A stretch of 63,665 nucleotides of DNA from Bacteroidales bacterium (GCA_022648545.1 JALCMP010000009.1:1-63665); one strand, 5' to 3'; positions 11,806 through 22,124 are shown, counted from the stretch's first letter. Made by a program: numbers and translations. The notes: generated by a model from the letters alone, not told the origin.

Positions 11806-11813
11806 CAAATTTA
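11806..11813 (-). promoter_or_regulatory. -7 box of the TPR gene
   Basis: TAAATTTG on the minus strand, 7 bases before the ATG at 11798, predicts a very short leader. It lies back to back with the ftsE promoter. Confidence 0.55.
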
Positions 11814-11833
11814 TGAATAATTGTCAAAATTAT

Positions 11834-11841
11834 TAATTTTG
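11834..11841 (+). promoter_or_regulatory. -7 box of the ftsE-type gene
   Basis: TAATTTTG matches TAnnTTTG and ends 20 bases before the ATG at 11862. Confidence 0.55.
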
Positions 11842-11861
11842 TATATATAAAACCAGTCTTG

Positions 11862-12623
11862 ATGAACAAGTACGTACCTCCTTTCGAAACATTGAATTCT
11901 TTGGAAAATATAATAGAATTCGAAAAAGCCAGTGTGGAGAACAATGGCAATCTTATCTTATCCGATCTGAACATTGCAGTAAAGAGGGGGGAGTTTGTTT
12001 ATATTACCGGCAAGGTGGGCAGCGGAAAGAGTTCTTTCATAAAGTCGGTGATAGCCGAGCTGCCCGTTACCTCCGGAAAAGCAAGAGTGGGGGATTTTTA
12101 TCTGAACAAGATAAAAAGGCGTAAAATACCTTATTTAAGAAGGCACATTGGCGTTGTATTTCAGGATTTCCAGCTTCTGCTGGACAGGACCATAGAAGAA
12201 AATCTGGTCTTCGTGCTGCAGGCTACCGGCTGGAAGAATATGAAGGAGATGCGGGAAAGGGCCTGTGATGTCCTTTCTATGGTAGGACTGGAAACCAAAT
12301 CGCACAAGATGCCGCATCAGTTGTCCGGAGGCGAACAGCAGCGTGTGGCCATAGCCCGCGCCATATTGAACGAACCTTCGATTTTTCTTGCCGACGAACC
12401 GACGGGAAATCTCGACAGGGAAACCACCAAAGGTATAATGGATCTATTAATGTCCATCTATAAAAAGACCGGATCTACGGTAATAATAGTAACCCATAAT
12501 ATGGAAATAGTGAATTCTTATCCGGGAAGGAACCTCGTTTGTGAAAACGGCACCATAAGACCGCGTGTTCAGGAGGCGATAGATATAGAAAACGTAATGA
12601 AGGAAGCAGATGTGCGCGTCTAA
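11862..12623 (+). CDS. ftsE: FtsE-type ABC transporter ATPase
   Basis: An ABC ATPase of about 253 residues. Walker A is GKVGSGKS, the Q-loop is VFQDFQ, the signature is LSGGEQQR, Walker B is [12 protein letters not shown], and the switch His is in IIVTHN. The overall sequence, with [15 protein letters not shown], is that of FtsE, which with FtsX regulates cell-wall hydrolases at the division site. No ftsX lies next to it; it is followed by nth with a 14-base overlap. The start is the ATG at 11862 rather than the TTG one codon earlier. A LolD-like lipoprotein-export ATPase is a less likely alternative. Confidence 0.85.
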   Translation: MNKYVPPFETLNSLENIIEFEKASVENNGNLILSDLNIAVKRGEFVYITGKVGSGKSSFIKSVIAELPVTSGKARVGDFYLNKIKRRKIPYLRRHIGVVFQDFQLLLDRTIEENLVFVLQATGWKNMKEMRERACDVLSMVGLETKSHKMPHQLSGGEQQRVAIARAILNEPSIFLADEPTGNLDRETTKGIMDLLMSIYKKTGSTVIIVTHNMEIVNSYPGRNLVCENGTIRPRVQEAIDIENVMKEADVRV

Positions 12624-13263
12624 AAATAATATATTTCCTAATCCCCGTGCCGGAGAGATTCTGGATTGGTTCGGGAAAAATATGAAAGGCGCCGAAACCG
12701 AATTGCATTATAGGAATCCGTTTCAGCTGTTAGTTTCAGTTATGTTGTCTGCCCAGTGTACGGATAAAAGGGTGAATATGGTTACTCCCTCCCTGTTTGC
12801 AAAATTCCCTACTCCTGAGATCCTGGCATCCTCTTCATTTGAGGAAGTTCTGCCATATATAAGTTCCGTTACGTTTCCGAACAGCAAAACCAGGCATCTC
12901 ATCGAGATGTCGCGCAAACTTGTGTCAGATTATAAATCGAAAGTCCCTTCCGAAGTCCGGGAACTTGAGAAGCTTCCGGGATGCGGCAGAAAAACCGCTA
13001 ACGTTGTTGCTTCCGTATGTTTCGGAGCAAATGTAATAGCTGTTGATACACATGTTTTCAGGGTATCTCACCGTCTGGGATTGTCCGACGGGAAGACTCC
13101 TCTTGCGGTGGAGAACGATCTTAACGGAATAATTCCGGAAAAGGACAGGGGAAGGGCGCATCACTGGCTTATATTGCACGGCAGATATGTTTGTACCGCA
13201 CGCAAGCCTCGTTGCAGCGAATGCGGGCTTTCCAAATGGTGTCCTTCGGCTTTTTCCTTTTGA
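12610..13263 (+). CDS. nth: Endonuclease III
   Basis: A 217-residue base-excision-repair DNA glycosylase/AP lyase that removes oxidised pyrimidines. The helix-hairpin-helix with the catalytic Lys reads LPGCGRKTANV and the catalytic Asp is in VDTHVFRV. The 4Fe-4S loop at the C-terminus has the exact C-x6-C-x2-C-x5-C spacing (CTARKPRCSECGLSKWC). The length is normal. It overlaps the upstream ftsE-type gene by 14 bases and is probably co-transcribed with it. Its stop is one base from the stop of the convergent pyruvate kinase gene. Confidence 0.95.
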   Translation: MCASKNNIFPNPRAGEILDWFGKNMKGAETELHYRNPFQLLVSVMLSAQCTDKRVNMVTPSLFAKFPTPEILASSSFEEVLPYISSVTFPNSKTRHLIEMSRKLVSDYKSKVPSEVRELEKLPGCGRKTANVVASVCFGANVIAVDTHVFRVSHRLGLSDGKTPLAVENDLNGIIPEKDRGRAHHWLILHGRYVCTARKPRCSECGLSKWCPSAFSF

Positions 13264-13264
13264 T

Positions 13265-14701
13265 TTAATCCTGCATGTCTCCCGCACTCGACGACAGCCC
13301 TACCTGTTTTATCTCTATGAAAGAAGCTCCGTCGTCTTCGAAGAAACTTCCGCCTACGATTCCTACCATATCGCCGTTCTTTATACGGCCTTCGCTTTCC
13401 AGAAATGCTATTGCCTTCTTTACATATTCGTCCTTCGTCTTCTGCCTTTGAAATATGAACGGATATACGTCATACGACAGGGCAAGCTCTCTTTTCGTGT
13501 ATTGGAAGTAACACATTGCAAAGATGGGAATCTTGGGACGGAATTCGGAAAGGTACCTTCCCGTTCTTCCCGTCTGGGTATCGAATATTATGGCTTTTAT
13601 AGGCAGCATTTGTGTTGCGGCAACGAGCGATTTGGCAAGGACGGCGGTAACAGGCCTCGATACTTTCTTGAGATTTATATCAAGAGATACAGAAATTTCG
13701 CTTTCCGCCTCCTTTGCTATTTTGCACATGGTTTTCACGGATTCCACCGGATATTTTCCGAAAGCCGTTTCGCCGCTCAGCATTATTGCATCGGTGCTTT
13801 GAAAAATGGCGTTAGAAACGTCCGTTACCTCGGCTCTGGTGGGCCTCGGGTGTTCTGTCATGGAGTAAAGCATCTGGGTGGCTATTATTACAGGTTTTTT
13901 CCGTTCGCGGCATCTTCTTATTATGTTCCTTTGTATTACAGGAATTTTTTCTGCAGGTATTTCTACGCCCAGATCGCCTCTTGCCACCATAACTCCGTAG
14001 CAATTGTTTATTATGTCTTCCAGATTGTCTACGCCGGCCTGGTTTTCTATCTTGGAAATTATTTTAAGGTGGCTGTTGCGTTTATCAAGCAATTCGTGTA
14101 TTGGATCGAGATCTTTCTTGCTTCTTACGAAAGAATGTGCAATAAAATCTATGTCGGCATCTATCGCCCAGTTTATGAATTTGAAATCGCGTTCGCTAAC
14201 CGACGGCAGATTTATAAAAACATCGGGGACGTTCAGGCTTTTGTGGCCTTTTATGGTTCCGCCGTTTGCGGCCCGGCACATTAGTTTATAGTCGGTCTTT
14301 TTTTCTACGGAAAGTTCTATCTCTCCGTCGTCAATAAGTATTCTGGCCCCTTCGGGAACGTCGTTTACGAAAGTTTTGCAGTTCGTAAAAAGCGTCCATT
14401 TGTTGCACGTTCCGTCGGTGTTCTTTAAAATTTCTATGGTGTCTCCAGCCTTGATCTTTATCCCTTCTTCGGGATCCATGTCGGTAAGCCTTATTTCGGG
14501 TCCCTTGGTATCTATGAGTATTGCTATGTCGTCGGAAACTTTCCGGACGTTGTCCGTTATTTTTTGTGCGCTTTCAAGGGAAGCGTGTGCCGAGTTGATT
14601 CTTACTACGTTCATTCCAGCTTCATACAGCTGCCTTAGAAATTCTGGCTCGCAATTATTATTGCTGATGGTGCAAATTATTTTTGTTTTCTTTACGTACA
14701 T
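13265..14701 (-). CDS. pyk: Pyruvate kinase
   Basis: A 478-residue glycolytic enzyme that converts phosphoenolpyruvate and ADP to pyruvate and ATP in the cytosol. It opens with KTKIICTISNNNCEPEFLRQ and has the NSAHAS segment where many relatives read NFSHG. The active-site region contains ISKIENQAGVDNLEDI and MVARGDLGVEIPAE. The TQMLYSM...PTRAEVTDVSNA stretch and MLSGETAFGKYPVESV are also present. The C-terminal allosteric domain is complete. It is a single gene, convergent with nth. The upstream region has only a one-mismatch TAnnTTTG box. Confidence 0.95.
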   Translation of the reverse strand: MYVKKTKIICTISNNNCEPEFLRQLYEAGMNVVRINSAHASLESAQKITDNVRKVSDDIAILIDTKGPEIRLTDMDPEEGIKIKAGDTIEILKNTDGTCNKWTLFTNCKTFVNDVPEGARILIDDGEIELSVEKKTDYKLMCRAANGGTIKGHKSLNVPDVFINLPSVSERDFKFINWAIDADIDFIAHSFVRSKKDLDPIHELLDKRNSHLKIISKIENQAGVDNLEDIINNCYGVMVARGDLGVEIPAEKIPVIQRNIIRRCRERKKPVIIATQMLYSMTEHPRPTRAEVTDVSNAIFQSTDAIMLSGETAFGKYPVESVKTMCKIAKEAESEISVSLDINLKKVSRPVTAVLAKSLVAATQMLPIKAIIFDTQTGRTGRYLSEFRPKIPIFAMCYFQYTKRELALSYDVYPFIFQRQKTKDEYVKKAIAFLESEGRIKNGDMVGIVGGSFFEDDGASFIEIKQVGLSSSAGDMQD

Positions 14702-14784
14702 GTCCGGATTACAAATTAATCTTTGTTAAGTCTCTATTTTTTCAAAAATAACAAAATTAAGCATAAATACATTTATGTTTTTGG

Positions 14785-14792
14785 TAAATTTG
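14785..14792 (+). promoter_or_regulatory. -7 box of the Xer recombinase gene
   Basis: TAAATTTG matches the consensus. A start site a few bases downstream leaves only the ATGs at 14816 or 14834 inside the transcript, which argues against the longer open frame from 14723. Confidence 0.55.
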
Positions 14793-14815
14793 AAAAAATA
14801 TCTTTTTATCGTCAA

Positions 14816-15799
14816 ATGGATAAAAGAAGAACCATGTCTTTTAACGGGGAAGCGGAAAATCATATAGATGATTTTTGCTCTTATCTCCGTCTGGAACGTT
14901 CGTTGTCTGCAAATACCATATGTTCGTACCGGAGCGATCTCAGGAAATTCTTTTCCTTCCTTGCATGCATGGATGTTCCCTGCACGTCGATAGAGGATAT
15001 AACCGAAGATCATATTTCCGGTTTTCTTAAGGAAAGTTTCGACAACGGCTTCTCCCGCAGAACGCAGGCAAGGGAGCTCAGTTCCATCAAGTCTTTCTTT
15101 AAGTTTATCGCCTCCGAAGAAGACGGCGATCATAAAAGTGAAGAACCCGCACCATGTGATAAAATAGATGCGCCAAAAAGTTCTCCCCGCATACCGGTGG
15201 TGCTTTCGGTTGAAGAGGTCCTTTCCGTTTTGAATTCCGTGGATGCCGGACTTCCCGAAGGGACGAGGGACAGAGCCATCCTGGAAATGCTGTATTCATG
15301 CGGATTAAGGGTAAGCGAACTTGTAAATCTGCATCTCAACGATTTGTTCTTTAAGGACGGATTCATCCGCGTGACAGGAAAGGGGGACAAGCAGCGGATA
15401 ATTCCGATAGGCGAACCAGCCGTAAAAGCAGTGGAAGCTTATATCCCGGAACGGTGGAAGGTTCTTCAGGATTCTCTGGGGCGCGGAACGAAAACCAATA
15501 AGACGAGGGAATCGGAGAATATATTATTCCTGAACCGGTACGGCCGCAGGCTTACGCGGGCCACCATATTCAATATCGTAAAGCGGCAGACCCGTATCGC
15601 CGGGATAAAAAAAGATGTTTCCCCGCATACTTTCAGGCATTCTTTCGCTACCCATCTTGTTGAAAACGGTGCCGATCTTAGAAGCGTTCAGGATATGCTC
15701 GGACATTCGAGCATATTGACTACCGAAATATATACCCACATAAGTACCGCCCAGTGGCAGAGGGATATTTTGGAACATCACCCCGACAGAAACGAATAG
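14816..15799 (+). CDS. Tyrosine recombinase XerC/XerD
   Basis: A 327-residue site-specific recombinase expected to resolve chromosome dimers at dif. The N-terminal SAM-like core-binding domain is followed by a catalytic domain with the first Arg in LYSCGLRVSELV, then HTFRHSFATHLV (H-x-x-R), the second His in MLGHSS, and the nucleophile Tyr in TTEIYTHIS. All R-H-R-H-Y positions are seen. The start at 14816 is chosen from the promoter position and because the upstream frame is low-complexity. Flanking genes are housekeeping, so it is the chromosomal Xer enzyme rather than an element integrase. I cannot decide between XerC and XerD. Confidence 0.88.
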   Translation: MDKRRTMSFNGEAENHIDDFCSYLRLERSLSANTICSYRSDLRKFFSFLACMDVPCTSIEDITEDHISGFLKESFDNGFSRRTQARELSSIKSFFKFIASEEDGDHKSEEPAPCDKIDAPKSSPRIPVVLSVEEVLSVLNSVDAGLPEGTRDRAILEMLYSCGLRVSELVNLHLNDLFFKDGFIRVTGKGDKQRIIPIGEPAVKAVEAYIPERWKVLQDSLGRGTKTNKTRESENILFLNRYGRRLTRATIFNIVKRQTRIAGIKKDVSPHTFRHSFATHLVENGADLRSVQDMLGHSSILTTEIYTHISTAQWQRDILEHHPDRNE

Positions 15800-15816
15800 A
15801 TCTTTACGGATCCTGT

Positions 15817-17436
15817 CTATTCCCATTCTATGGTTGCCGGCGGTTTGGACGATATGTCGTAAACTACGCGGTTAACCCCTCTTACCTTGTTTATTATTTC
15901 ATCCGAAACCCTGGCAAGGAAATCGTAAGGCAGATGCACCCAGTCGGCTGTCATCCCGTCGTTCGACGTTACCGCACGTAGGGCTATCGTATATTCGTAC
16001 GTCCTTTCGTCGCCCATAACTCCTACGCTTTTTATAGGAAGCAGTATTGTCCCGGCCTGCCATATTGCATCGTAAAGAGGAATAAGTCCTTTATTTCCGT
16101 CAGCTTCGGATTTCCGTCCCGGTATATTAAGGGGAGCCAGTCCGTTTGAAGCGTATGGAAGGTCGGTCATATATTTGCGGAGAGTATTAATGTAAATTTC
16201 ATCCGCGTTTTTAAGAATATCGAGCTTTTCTTCGGTCACTTCGCCAAGTACACGTATTCCCAGGCCGGGACCGGGGAAAGGGTGGCGTGATATAAGTTCT
16301 TTTTTTATGCCGAGAGCCAGGCCTACTCTTCTTACTTCGTCCTTGAACAGATTTCTCAATGGCTCAACAATCTTAAGATTCATATCTTTTGGGAGACCTC
16401 CCACATTGTGATGCGATTTTATTGTAGCCGAAGGTCCTTTTGCCACTGCGGACTCTATTACATCGGGATAGATCGTTCCCTGGGCAAGCCATTTTGCATT
16501 TTTGATCTTGCGTGCTTCCCTGTCGAATGTTTCAACGAATGTGTGCCCTATGGCCTTTCTTTTGCCTTCAGGATCTGAAATTCCGGCAAGAGCCTTGTAA
16601 AAGTCTGAGGAGGCATTTACTCCGGTTACGTTAAGTCCCATATCCTTGTATGACGCCAGTACTTTTTCGAATTCGTTTTTCCTCAGCAGTCCGTTGTCAA
16701 CGAATATGCAGTGCAGACGCTGCCCTATGGCCTTGTGCATCAGTACTGCCGTAACCGATGAATCGACCCCGCCGCTAAGTCCGAGTATGACATGATCTTC
16801 CCCAAGCTGTTCACGCAGTGATTTTACTGTGGTCTCTATAAATGCAGCGGGCGTCCAGTCAGCCCTGCACTTGCATATTTCGATAACGAAATTTTTCAAT
16901 ATGAGACCCCCTTCTTCCGTATGGAAGACTTCTGGATGGAACTGCAGTGCGTACGTGTCTTCTCCTTTTATTTTGTATGCGGCGAATTCTACGTCGTGTG
17001 TAGATGCTATTAGTTCGGAGTCCGAAGGAAGCGCTGTAATGGAGTCTCCGTGGCTCATCCATACCTGTGATTCCGGTGCCATATCCTTGAACAACGGGCA
17101 TTTTCTGTTTCCTATCGTTAGCCTTGCCCTTCCGTATTCCCTCGTATTGCAATTTCTTACTTCTCCGCCGAAGTGCTGCGCTATATACTGGGCTCCGTAG
17201 CATATGGCAAGTATGGGATATTTGCCCTTTATGGAAGACATATCTATTTCCGGTGCGTTTTTATCCTTTACCGAATACGGGCTGCCGCTTATTATCACCC
17301 CTTTCACCGATGAATCGCTTGCCGGCATCTTGTCGTAAGGCAGTATTTCACAATAAACGTTCAGCTCTCTTAATCTTCTTCCAATGACTTGCGTGAACTG
17401 CGAACCGCAATCTAGTATTATTATCTTGTCTATCAT
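15817..17436 (-). CDS. guaA: GMP synthase (glutamine-hydrolysing)
   Basis: A 539-residue enzyme that aminates XMP to GMP in purine synthesis. The class I glutamine amidotransferase domain has the nucleophile in [10 protein letters not shown] and the His/Glu in [11 protein letters not shown]. The ATP-pyrophosphatase P-loop is [10 protein letters not shown], and the dimerisation domain ends in PPATIEWE as expected. The start is set at [13 protein letters not shown] (ATG 17436); the frame is open for another 63 codons upstream, but that stretch is low-complexity and does not belong to the family. It is divergent from typA, with 102 bases between the two starts. Confidence 0.95.
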   Translation of the reverse strand: MIDKIIILDCGSQFTQVIGRRLRELNVYCEILPYDKMPASDSSVKGVIISGSPYSVKDKNAPEIDMSSIKGKYPILAICYGAQYIAQHFGGEVRNCNTREYGRARLTIGNRKCPLFKDMAPESQVWMSHGDSITALPSDSELIASTHDVEFAAYKIKGEDTYALQFHPEVFHTEEGGLILKNFVIEICKCRADWTPAAFIETTVKSLREQLGEDHVILGLSGGVDSSVTAVLMHKAIGQRLHCIFVDNGLLRKNEFEKVLASYKDMGLNVTGVNASSDFYKALAGISDPEGKRKAIGHTFVETFDREARKIKNAKWLAQGTIYPDVIESAVAKGPSATIKSHHNVGGLPKDMNLKIVEPLRNLFKDEVRRVGLALGIKKELISRHPFPGPGLGIRVLGEVTEEKLDILKNADEIYINTLRKYMTDLPYASNGLAPLNIPGRKSEADGNKGLIPLYDAIWQAGTILLPIKSVGVMGDERTYEYTIALRAVTSNDGMTADWVHLPYDFLARVSDEIINKVRGVNRVVYDISSKPPATIEWE

Positions 17437-17521
17437 ATGGTTATAGTGAAAATTTTTAGCCCGGAAATATATTTGCGAAACATTTTCGGAAAATTTTCGT
17501 AAAAATAGGATAAAAATTCTA

Positions 17522-17529
17522 TACTTTTG
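17522..17529 (+). promoter_or_regulatory. -7 box of typA
   Basis: TACTTTTG is a perfect TAnnTTTG. Only 9 bases separate it from the ATG at 17539, so the leader would be about 3-5 bases. Confidence 0.6.
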
Positions 17530-17538
17530 CAGCGAATT

Positions 17539-19335
17539 ATGCAAAAAATCAAAAACGTAGCAATTATTGCGCATGTCGATCATGGTAAGACCACGCTGGT
17601 CGACAAAATGATAACCCAATCCCATATCGTAAGGAATGCGGAGAAGATGGGTACTCTTATTATGGATAATAACGATCTCGAAAGGGAAAGGGGCATAACC
17701 ATTCTTTCAAAGAATGTAAGCATACCATATAAGGATTACAAGATAAATATTATAGATACGCCGGGCCACTCGGATTTCGGCGGGGAAGTGGAGCGTGTCC
17801 TCAACATGGCGGACGGCGTACTTTTGCTGGTGGATGCGTTCGAAGGAACCATGCCGCAGACGAGGTTCGTTTTGCAGAAGGCTCTTGAGCTTGGAAAGAA
17901 ACCCATAGTGGTGGTAAATAAGGTGGACAAGCTTAACTGCAGGCCGGACGAAGTAAACGAAGAGGTATTCGATCTGATGTTCGCCCTTAATGCAACTGAA
18001 GAACAGCTCGACTACAAGACCGTTTACGGGAGTGCAAAACAGGGATGGATGTCATACGACTGGAAGAAGCCTACCGATAACATAATCCCTCTTCTTGATA
18101 CCATAATATCCGAAATCCCGGATCCGCCTCACGAAGAAGGTACATGCCAGATGCTTATTTCCAATCTGGAATATTCACCTTATGTAGGCAGGATCGCAAT
18201 AGGCAGGGTAAAAAGAGGAACCTTAAAATCCGATGAAAACGTTACCCTTTGCAAACGCGACGGTACATTTGAAAAGTCAAGAATAAAGGGATTGCTCGTT
18301 TACAAGGGTCTCGAAAAGGAGAAAGTGGATGAAGTGGACAGCGGAGAGATTTGTGCAGTGGTAGGAGTAGAAGGCTTTGAAATAGGCGATACGATTGCGG
18401 ATTATGAAAATCCGGAACCGCTTCCTCCTATATCGGTGGACGAACCTACCATGAGCATGCTTTTCTGCATAAATGATTCCCCGTTCTTCGGGCAGGATGG
18501 CAAATTCGTTACCTCAAGGCATCTGAAGGAAAGATTATACAAGGAACTGGAAAAAAATCTCGCTCTGAGGATTAAGGATGGAACGAACTCGGATTCGTTC
18601 ATTGTTTACGGCAGAGGCGTACTTCACTTGTCCGTTCTTATAGAAACAATGAGAAGGGAAGGATTCGAGCTTCAGGTGGGGCAGCCGAAGGTATTGGACA
18701 AAAACGTGAACGGCGTAAGATGCGAACCCATAGAGCATCTTACCGTTGAGGTTCCGGAAGATATGGTTGGAAAGTCTATAGAATTAACAACCAGAAGAAA
18801 AGGAACCCTTCTTAATATGGAGCACAGGGGCGACAGGATATATCTCGATTTTGACATACCCTCACGTGGAATCATAGGACTCAGGAGCAACATGATGACC
18901 GCAACTGCCGGAGAAGCCGTAATAGCCCACAGGTTCAAGGGATACGAACCGTATAAGGGAGATATTGAATCCAGAATAAACGGTTCCCTCGTAGCATTGG
19001 AAACCGGGACGGCCATAGCTTATTCCATGGATAAGCTTCAGGACAGGGGCAAATTCCTTATATCGCCGGGCGACGAGGTTTATGCCGGTGAAGTTATAGG
19101 CGAGCATAACAAGGCTGGTGATCTTAACGTAAATGTCTGCATAAAGAAGAAGCTTACCAACGTAAGGGCCGCCGGATCCGATGACAAGGTAGTACTTCCG
19201 CCTCCAATGAAATTCAGCCTTGAAGAGATGCTCGAATACATACAGGATGACGAACTTGTTGAAATTACGCCAAAATATTTACGTATCAGAAAGATATATC
19301 TCGATCCCAACGAAAGGAAAAGGAGAAAGGCCTAA
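17539..19335 (+). CDS. typA: Ribosome-binding GTPase TypA/BipA
   Basis: A 598-residue translational GTPase that binds the ribosome and helps assembly or stress adaptation. The G1 motif AHVDHGKTT, the switch region RERGITI, the G3 motif [16 protein letters not shown] and the G4 motif NKVDKL are all visible. The elongation-factor-like domains and the BipA C-terminal domain follow ([14 protein letters not shown] near the end). The start is the ATG at 17539; an in-frame TTG four codons earlier lies within the promoter box and is rejected. It is a single gene followed by the yceD operon. Confidence 0.95.
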   Translation: MQKIKNVAIIAHVDHGKTTLVDKMITQSHIVRNAEKMGTLIMDNNDLERERGITILSKNVSIPYKDYKINIIDTPGHSDFGGEVERVLNMADGVLLLVDAFEGTMPQTRFVLQKALELGKKPIVVVNKVDKLNCRPDEVNEEVFDLMFALNATEEQLDYKTVYGSAKQGWMSYDWKKPTDNIIPLLDTIISEIPDPPHEEGTCQMLISNLEYSPYVGRIAIGRVKRGTLKSDENVTLCKRDGTFEKSRIKGLLVYKGLEKEKVDEVDSGEICAVVGVEGFEIGDTIADYENPEPLPPISVDEPTMSMLFCINDSPFFGQDGKFVTSRHLKERLYKELEKNLALRIKDGTNSDSFIVYGRGVLHLSVLIETMRREGFELQVGQPKVLDKNVNGVRCEPIEHLTVEVPEDMVGKSIELTTRRKGTLLNMEHRGDRIYLDFDIPSRGIIGLRSNMMTATAGEAVIAHRFKGYEPYKGDIESRINGSLVALETGTAIAYSMDKLQDRGKFLISPGDEVYAGEVIGEHNKAGDLNVNVCIKKKLTNVRAAGSDDKVVLPPPMKFSLEEMLEYIQDDELVEITPKYLRIRKIYLDPNERKRRKA

Positions 19336-19370
19336 GAGCCGATTTTCTTTTGAAAAGAAAAATAAATTGC

Positions 19371-19378
19371 TAAATTTG
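19371..19378 (+). promoter_or_regulatory. Promoter box of the yceD-rpmF-plsX-fabH operon
   Basis: TAAATTTG ends 20 bases before the ATG of the DUF177 gene and fits TAnnTTTG. Confidence 0.6.
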
Positions 19379-19398
19379 CAGGCTCAAAGAATCGAAGT

Positions 19399-19938
19399 AT
19401 GAGCGGGCTTCTTAAAGACTCCAAGGCCATAAGGGTTCCCGTCGGGGCGCTGGCTCCCGGAAAACACAACTATCAGTTCGGCATAGGCGGGGCGTTCTTC
19501 GGGAATTTCGAGAATTCCGAAATCTTCGATGCCGACCTTGTGGCGAATGTTGAAGTTGAGAAGGGGAGAGGTTGGATGAACGTGAAATGCAATGTGAAGG
19601 GGAGTGTGGCGGTAGAATGCGACCGATGTTTGGAAAGGGTTGATGTTCCGGAGAATTTTACGGCGGATATTGCCATAAAATTTACAGGCGATGAAGTCGG
19701 AAACGGCGATGATTTCATAACGGCGAATCCGGATACCGACAGTATTGATTTGAGTCAGCTTATATATGATTATGCATGTATGAACCTGCCGTTGCAGAGG
19801 GTACATAAGGATGGCGAATGTAATCCGCAGATGATTAAATATATAAGCAAAGATTCAATTGATGCGTCCGGCGGTACTGATGAAGAAAAAAAGAATCTGC
19901 CGTTTGAGGCATTGAAGGATTTATTGAAGAAAAAATAA
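19399..19938 (+). CDS. YceD/DUF177 family protein
   Basis: A 179-residue protein of the DUF177 family, recognised by the CDRCLE motif in the middle (VAVECDRCLERVDVP) and by its place directly before rpmF, the conserved bacterial arrangement. The family has been linked to 23S rRNA accumulation and is usually co-transcribed with rpmF. It begins a four-gene operon and is 19 bases upstream of rpmF. The protein is cytosolic, with no signal peptide or membrane segment. Its exact biochemical role is not known from sequence. Confidence 0.85.
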   Translation: MSGLLKDSKAIRVPVGALAPGKHNYQFGIGGAFFGNFENSEIFDADLVANVEVEKGRGWMNVKCNVKGSVAVECDRCLERVDVPENFTADIAIKFTGDEVGNGDDFITANPDTDSIDLSQLIYDYACMNLPLQRVHKDGECNPQMIKYISKDSIDASGGTDEEKKNLPFEALKDLLKKK

Positions 19939-19957
19939 CAATTAAAATAATTTAGAA

Positions 19958-20140
19958 ATGGCACATCCGAAACACAAAATTTCAAAGCAGCGCAGAAATA
20001 AACGCAGGACCCATGATAAAGTGTTTGAACCTACATTGACAACATGTCCTAATTGCGGTGCAGCCGTAAGATACCATCATATCTGCCCCGAGTGCGGTTA
20101 TTATCGCGGTCGTATTATTATTGAAAAACCAACTGCGTAA
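19958..20140 (+). CDS. rpmF: 50S ribosomal protein L32
   Basis: A 60-residue basic ribosomal protein. It starts with MAHPKHKISKQRRNKRRTHD and has a zinc ribbon with two CxxC pairs (TCPNCG and ICPECG), so it is the zinc-binding C+ form. It sits between the DUF177 gene and plsX, the standard order in many bacteria, which couples ribosome supply and lipid synthesis. The length matches the family. Confidence 0.97.
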   Translation: MAHPKHKISKQRRNKRRTHDKVFEPTLTTCPNCGAAVRYHHICPECGYYRGRIIIEKPTA

Positions 20141-20149
20141 TATTCTTCG

Positions 20150-21121
20150 ATGGCAAGGATAGGCATCGATGCAATGGGTGGTGATTTTGCTCCCGAGAAC
20201 GTTATTTTGGGAGCCATTGATGCCTATGCATCCATAAATGCCGAATCCAAGATATATCTTATCGGAAACCAGGTGAAAATTGCCGAGATATGCCGCCATT
20301 ATGGCGCCAGTTCCGGTAATTTTTTTATTATCCCGGCTGCTGAAGTCATTGAGATGGGGGAATCCCCAGTAAGAGCGTATGCCAGAAAAACGGATTCGAG
20401 CATAAACGTAGGGTTTGATATGCTCAGGGAAGGAAAGATAGATGCTTTTGCTAGCGCCGGGAATACCGGAGCCATGCTTATCGGTTCCCTTAAGACTCTT
20501 ACGGGACTTGAAGGCGTCTTGCGTCCGTGTATCTCTGCTATGTTTCCGCTGGTAAACGGAAAGAATATGCTCATACTCGATGTCGGCCTTAATACCGATG
20601 TAAAGGCCGAGGTCCTTTATCAGTTCGCCGTCATAGGTTCGGTTTATGCGAAAGTAATGATGGGTATTGAAAAGCCCAAAGTGGCTTTGCTTAATATAGG
20701 GAGCGAGGAAGAGAAAGGAAGCAACGTGGTGAAGAAGGCTTACGGACTCATGCAGGAAGCGACGGACTTCGATTTCGTGGGAAATATGGAAGCCAACCTG
20801 CTGTTCAACGGAGGTATTGCCGATGTTCTTGTTACCGATGGCTATGTTGGTAATATTTGTCTAAAGGAAGCCGAAGGAATGTATGCTCTTGTTTCCGCAT
20901 TGGGCGTAAATCATCCATTTCTTAACAGGTTTAATTATGAATTTTACGGGGGTACGCCCGTGCTTGGCGTGACTTCGCCGGTGGTAATTGGCCACGGCGC
21001 ATCAACACCCCTGGCTATTAAAAATATGATATTGGAAGCCGACAGGGCGGTAAACAACAATCTGATCGGCAAACTTGAAGAGGCGCTGAAGATATTCAGA
21101 CCTAAACATACAAACAACTAA
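20150..21121 (+). CDS. plsX: Phosphate acyltransferase PlsX
   Basis: A 323-residue peripheral enzyme that converts acyl-ACP to acyl-phosphate for phospholipid synthesis. It begins with the family signature RIGIDAMGGDFAPENVILGA and has the ASAGNTGAM motif and the GYVGNICLKEAEG segment. Length is standard. It lies 9 bases after rpmF and 10 bases before fabH. Together with FabH it links fatty-acid initiation to membrane lipid formation. Confidence 0.95.
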   Translation: MARIGIDAMGGDFAPENVILGAIDAYASINAESKIYLIGNQVKIAEICRHYGASSGNFFIIPAAEVIEMGESPVRAYARKTDSSINVGFDMLREGKIDAFASAGNTGAMLIGSLKTLTGLEGVLRPCISAMFPLVNGKNMLILDVGLNTDVKAEVLYQFAVIGSVYAKVMMGIEKPKVALLNIGSEEEKGSNVVKKAYGLMQEATDFDFVGNMEANLLFNGGIADVLVTDGYVGNICLKEAEGMYALVSALGVNHPFLNRFNYEFYGGTPVLGVTSPVVIGHGASTPLAIKNMILEADRAVNNNLIGKLEEALKIFRPKHTNN

Positions 21122-21131
21122 CAAAATTATT

Positions 21132-22124
21132 ATGAGTAATGTACGGGCTGCAATAACGGGAATAGAGGCATACCTGCCTGAATATGTTCTTACGAACGAC
21201 GAACTTTCCACTCTGGTGGATACGAACGACGAATGGATTACCAGCCGGGTTGGGATTAATACGAGAAGAATATTAAAGGAGGATGGACTCGGAGTTTCGT
21301 ATATGGCTGAAAAGGCCATAGAAAAATTGGTGAAATCCAAGAACCTCGATCCCAAGGAAGTAGATCTTGTTATTTGCGCTACCGTTACTCCTGATATGGT
21401 TTTTCCGGCTACGGCGAATATCATATCTGATAAATGCGGATTTATAAATGCATGGGGATTTGATTTGAATGCCGGATGCAGCGGATTCATATTCAGTTTT
21501 GAGACCGTAAGGACATTTATTGAAAGCGGCAGATATAAGAAAGCCATACTTGTAACCGGTGAAAGGCTCAGTTCCGTTACCGATTATACAGACAGGCAGA
21601 CATGCACCCTTTTCGGCGATGGTGCTGTGGCAATGCTGATAGAACCTACATCCGATATGAATCTCGGTCTGCTTGATTCCATACTTCACGTTGACGGAAT
21701 AGGACGCAAGTTCCTTTACCAGCCTGCCGGTGGTTCAAGTCATCCTGCAAATACGGATACCGTAAACAAGCACATGCATTTTATAAAGCAGGACGGGAAA
21801 ACGGTTTTCAGATATGCCGTCAGCAGAATGGCCGATGTGTCGGTGGAACTTATGGAAAAACATAATCTCAGTGCCGGGGATATAGCTTATCTTGTCCCTC
21901 ACCAGGCTAATCTGAGAATTATAAAGGCCACCGGATCGAGAATGGGACTGACCGACGACAAAATACTTGTGAACATAGAAAAGTACGGTAATGTGGGAGG
22001 AACATCCATCCCTCTGGTATTGTGCGAATTCAAGGACAAGTTTAAGAAAGGTGATACATTAGTCTTCACCGCATTCGGCGCCGGATTTACGTGGGGGGCC
22101 GAATTATACCGCTGGGCGATATAA
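21132..22124 (+). CDS. fabH: Beta-ketoacyl-ACP synthase III
   Basis: A 330-residue condensing enzyme that starts fatty-acid synthesis from acetyl- or branched acyl-CoA and malonyl-ACP. The catalytic Cys116 lies in DLNAGCSGF, the His in VPHQANLRI and the Asn in KYGNVGGTSIP, giving the complete Cys-His-Asn triad. It ends the operon; the tRNA-Arg gene follows 44 bases later. Whether it prefers branched primers, as is common in Bacteroidetes, cannot be read from sequence. Confidence 0.95.
   Translation: MSNVRAAITGIEAYLPEYVLTNDELSTLVDTNDEWITSRVGINTRRILKEDGLGVSYMAEKAIEKLVKSKNLDPKEVDLVICATVTPDMVFPATANIISDKCGFINAWGFDLNAGCSGFIFSFETVRTFIESGRYKKAILVTGERLSSVTDYTDRQTCTLFGDGAVAMLIEPTSDMNLGLLDSILHVDGIGRKFLYQPAGGSSHPANTDTVNKHMHFIKQDGKTVFRYAVSRMADVSVELMEKHNLSAGDIAYLVPHQANLRIIKATGSRMGLTDDKILVNIEKYGNVGGTSIPLVLCEFKDKFKKGDTLVFTAFGAGFTWGAELYRWAI

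Noticed and set aside
13187..14284. A 365-codon open frame on the plus strand
   Set aside because: It lies wholly antisense to pyruvate kinase, has no family features and is rich in Tyr/Phe/Arg as typical of antisense frames.
14816..15799. The tyrosine recombinase as an integrase of a mobile element
   Set aside because: It lies between pyk and guaA with no attachment repeats, cargo or mobility genes; it looks like chromosomal Xer.
15817..17625. A longer guaA start (63 extra codons)
   Set aside because: The extra N-terminus is low-complexity, overlaps the typA promoter and start, and is not part of GMP synthase.
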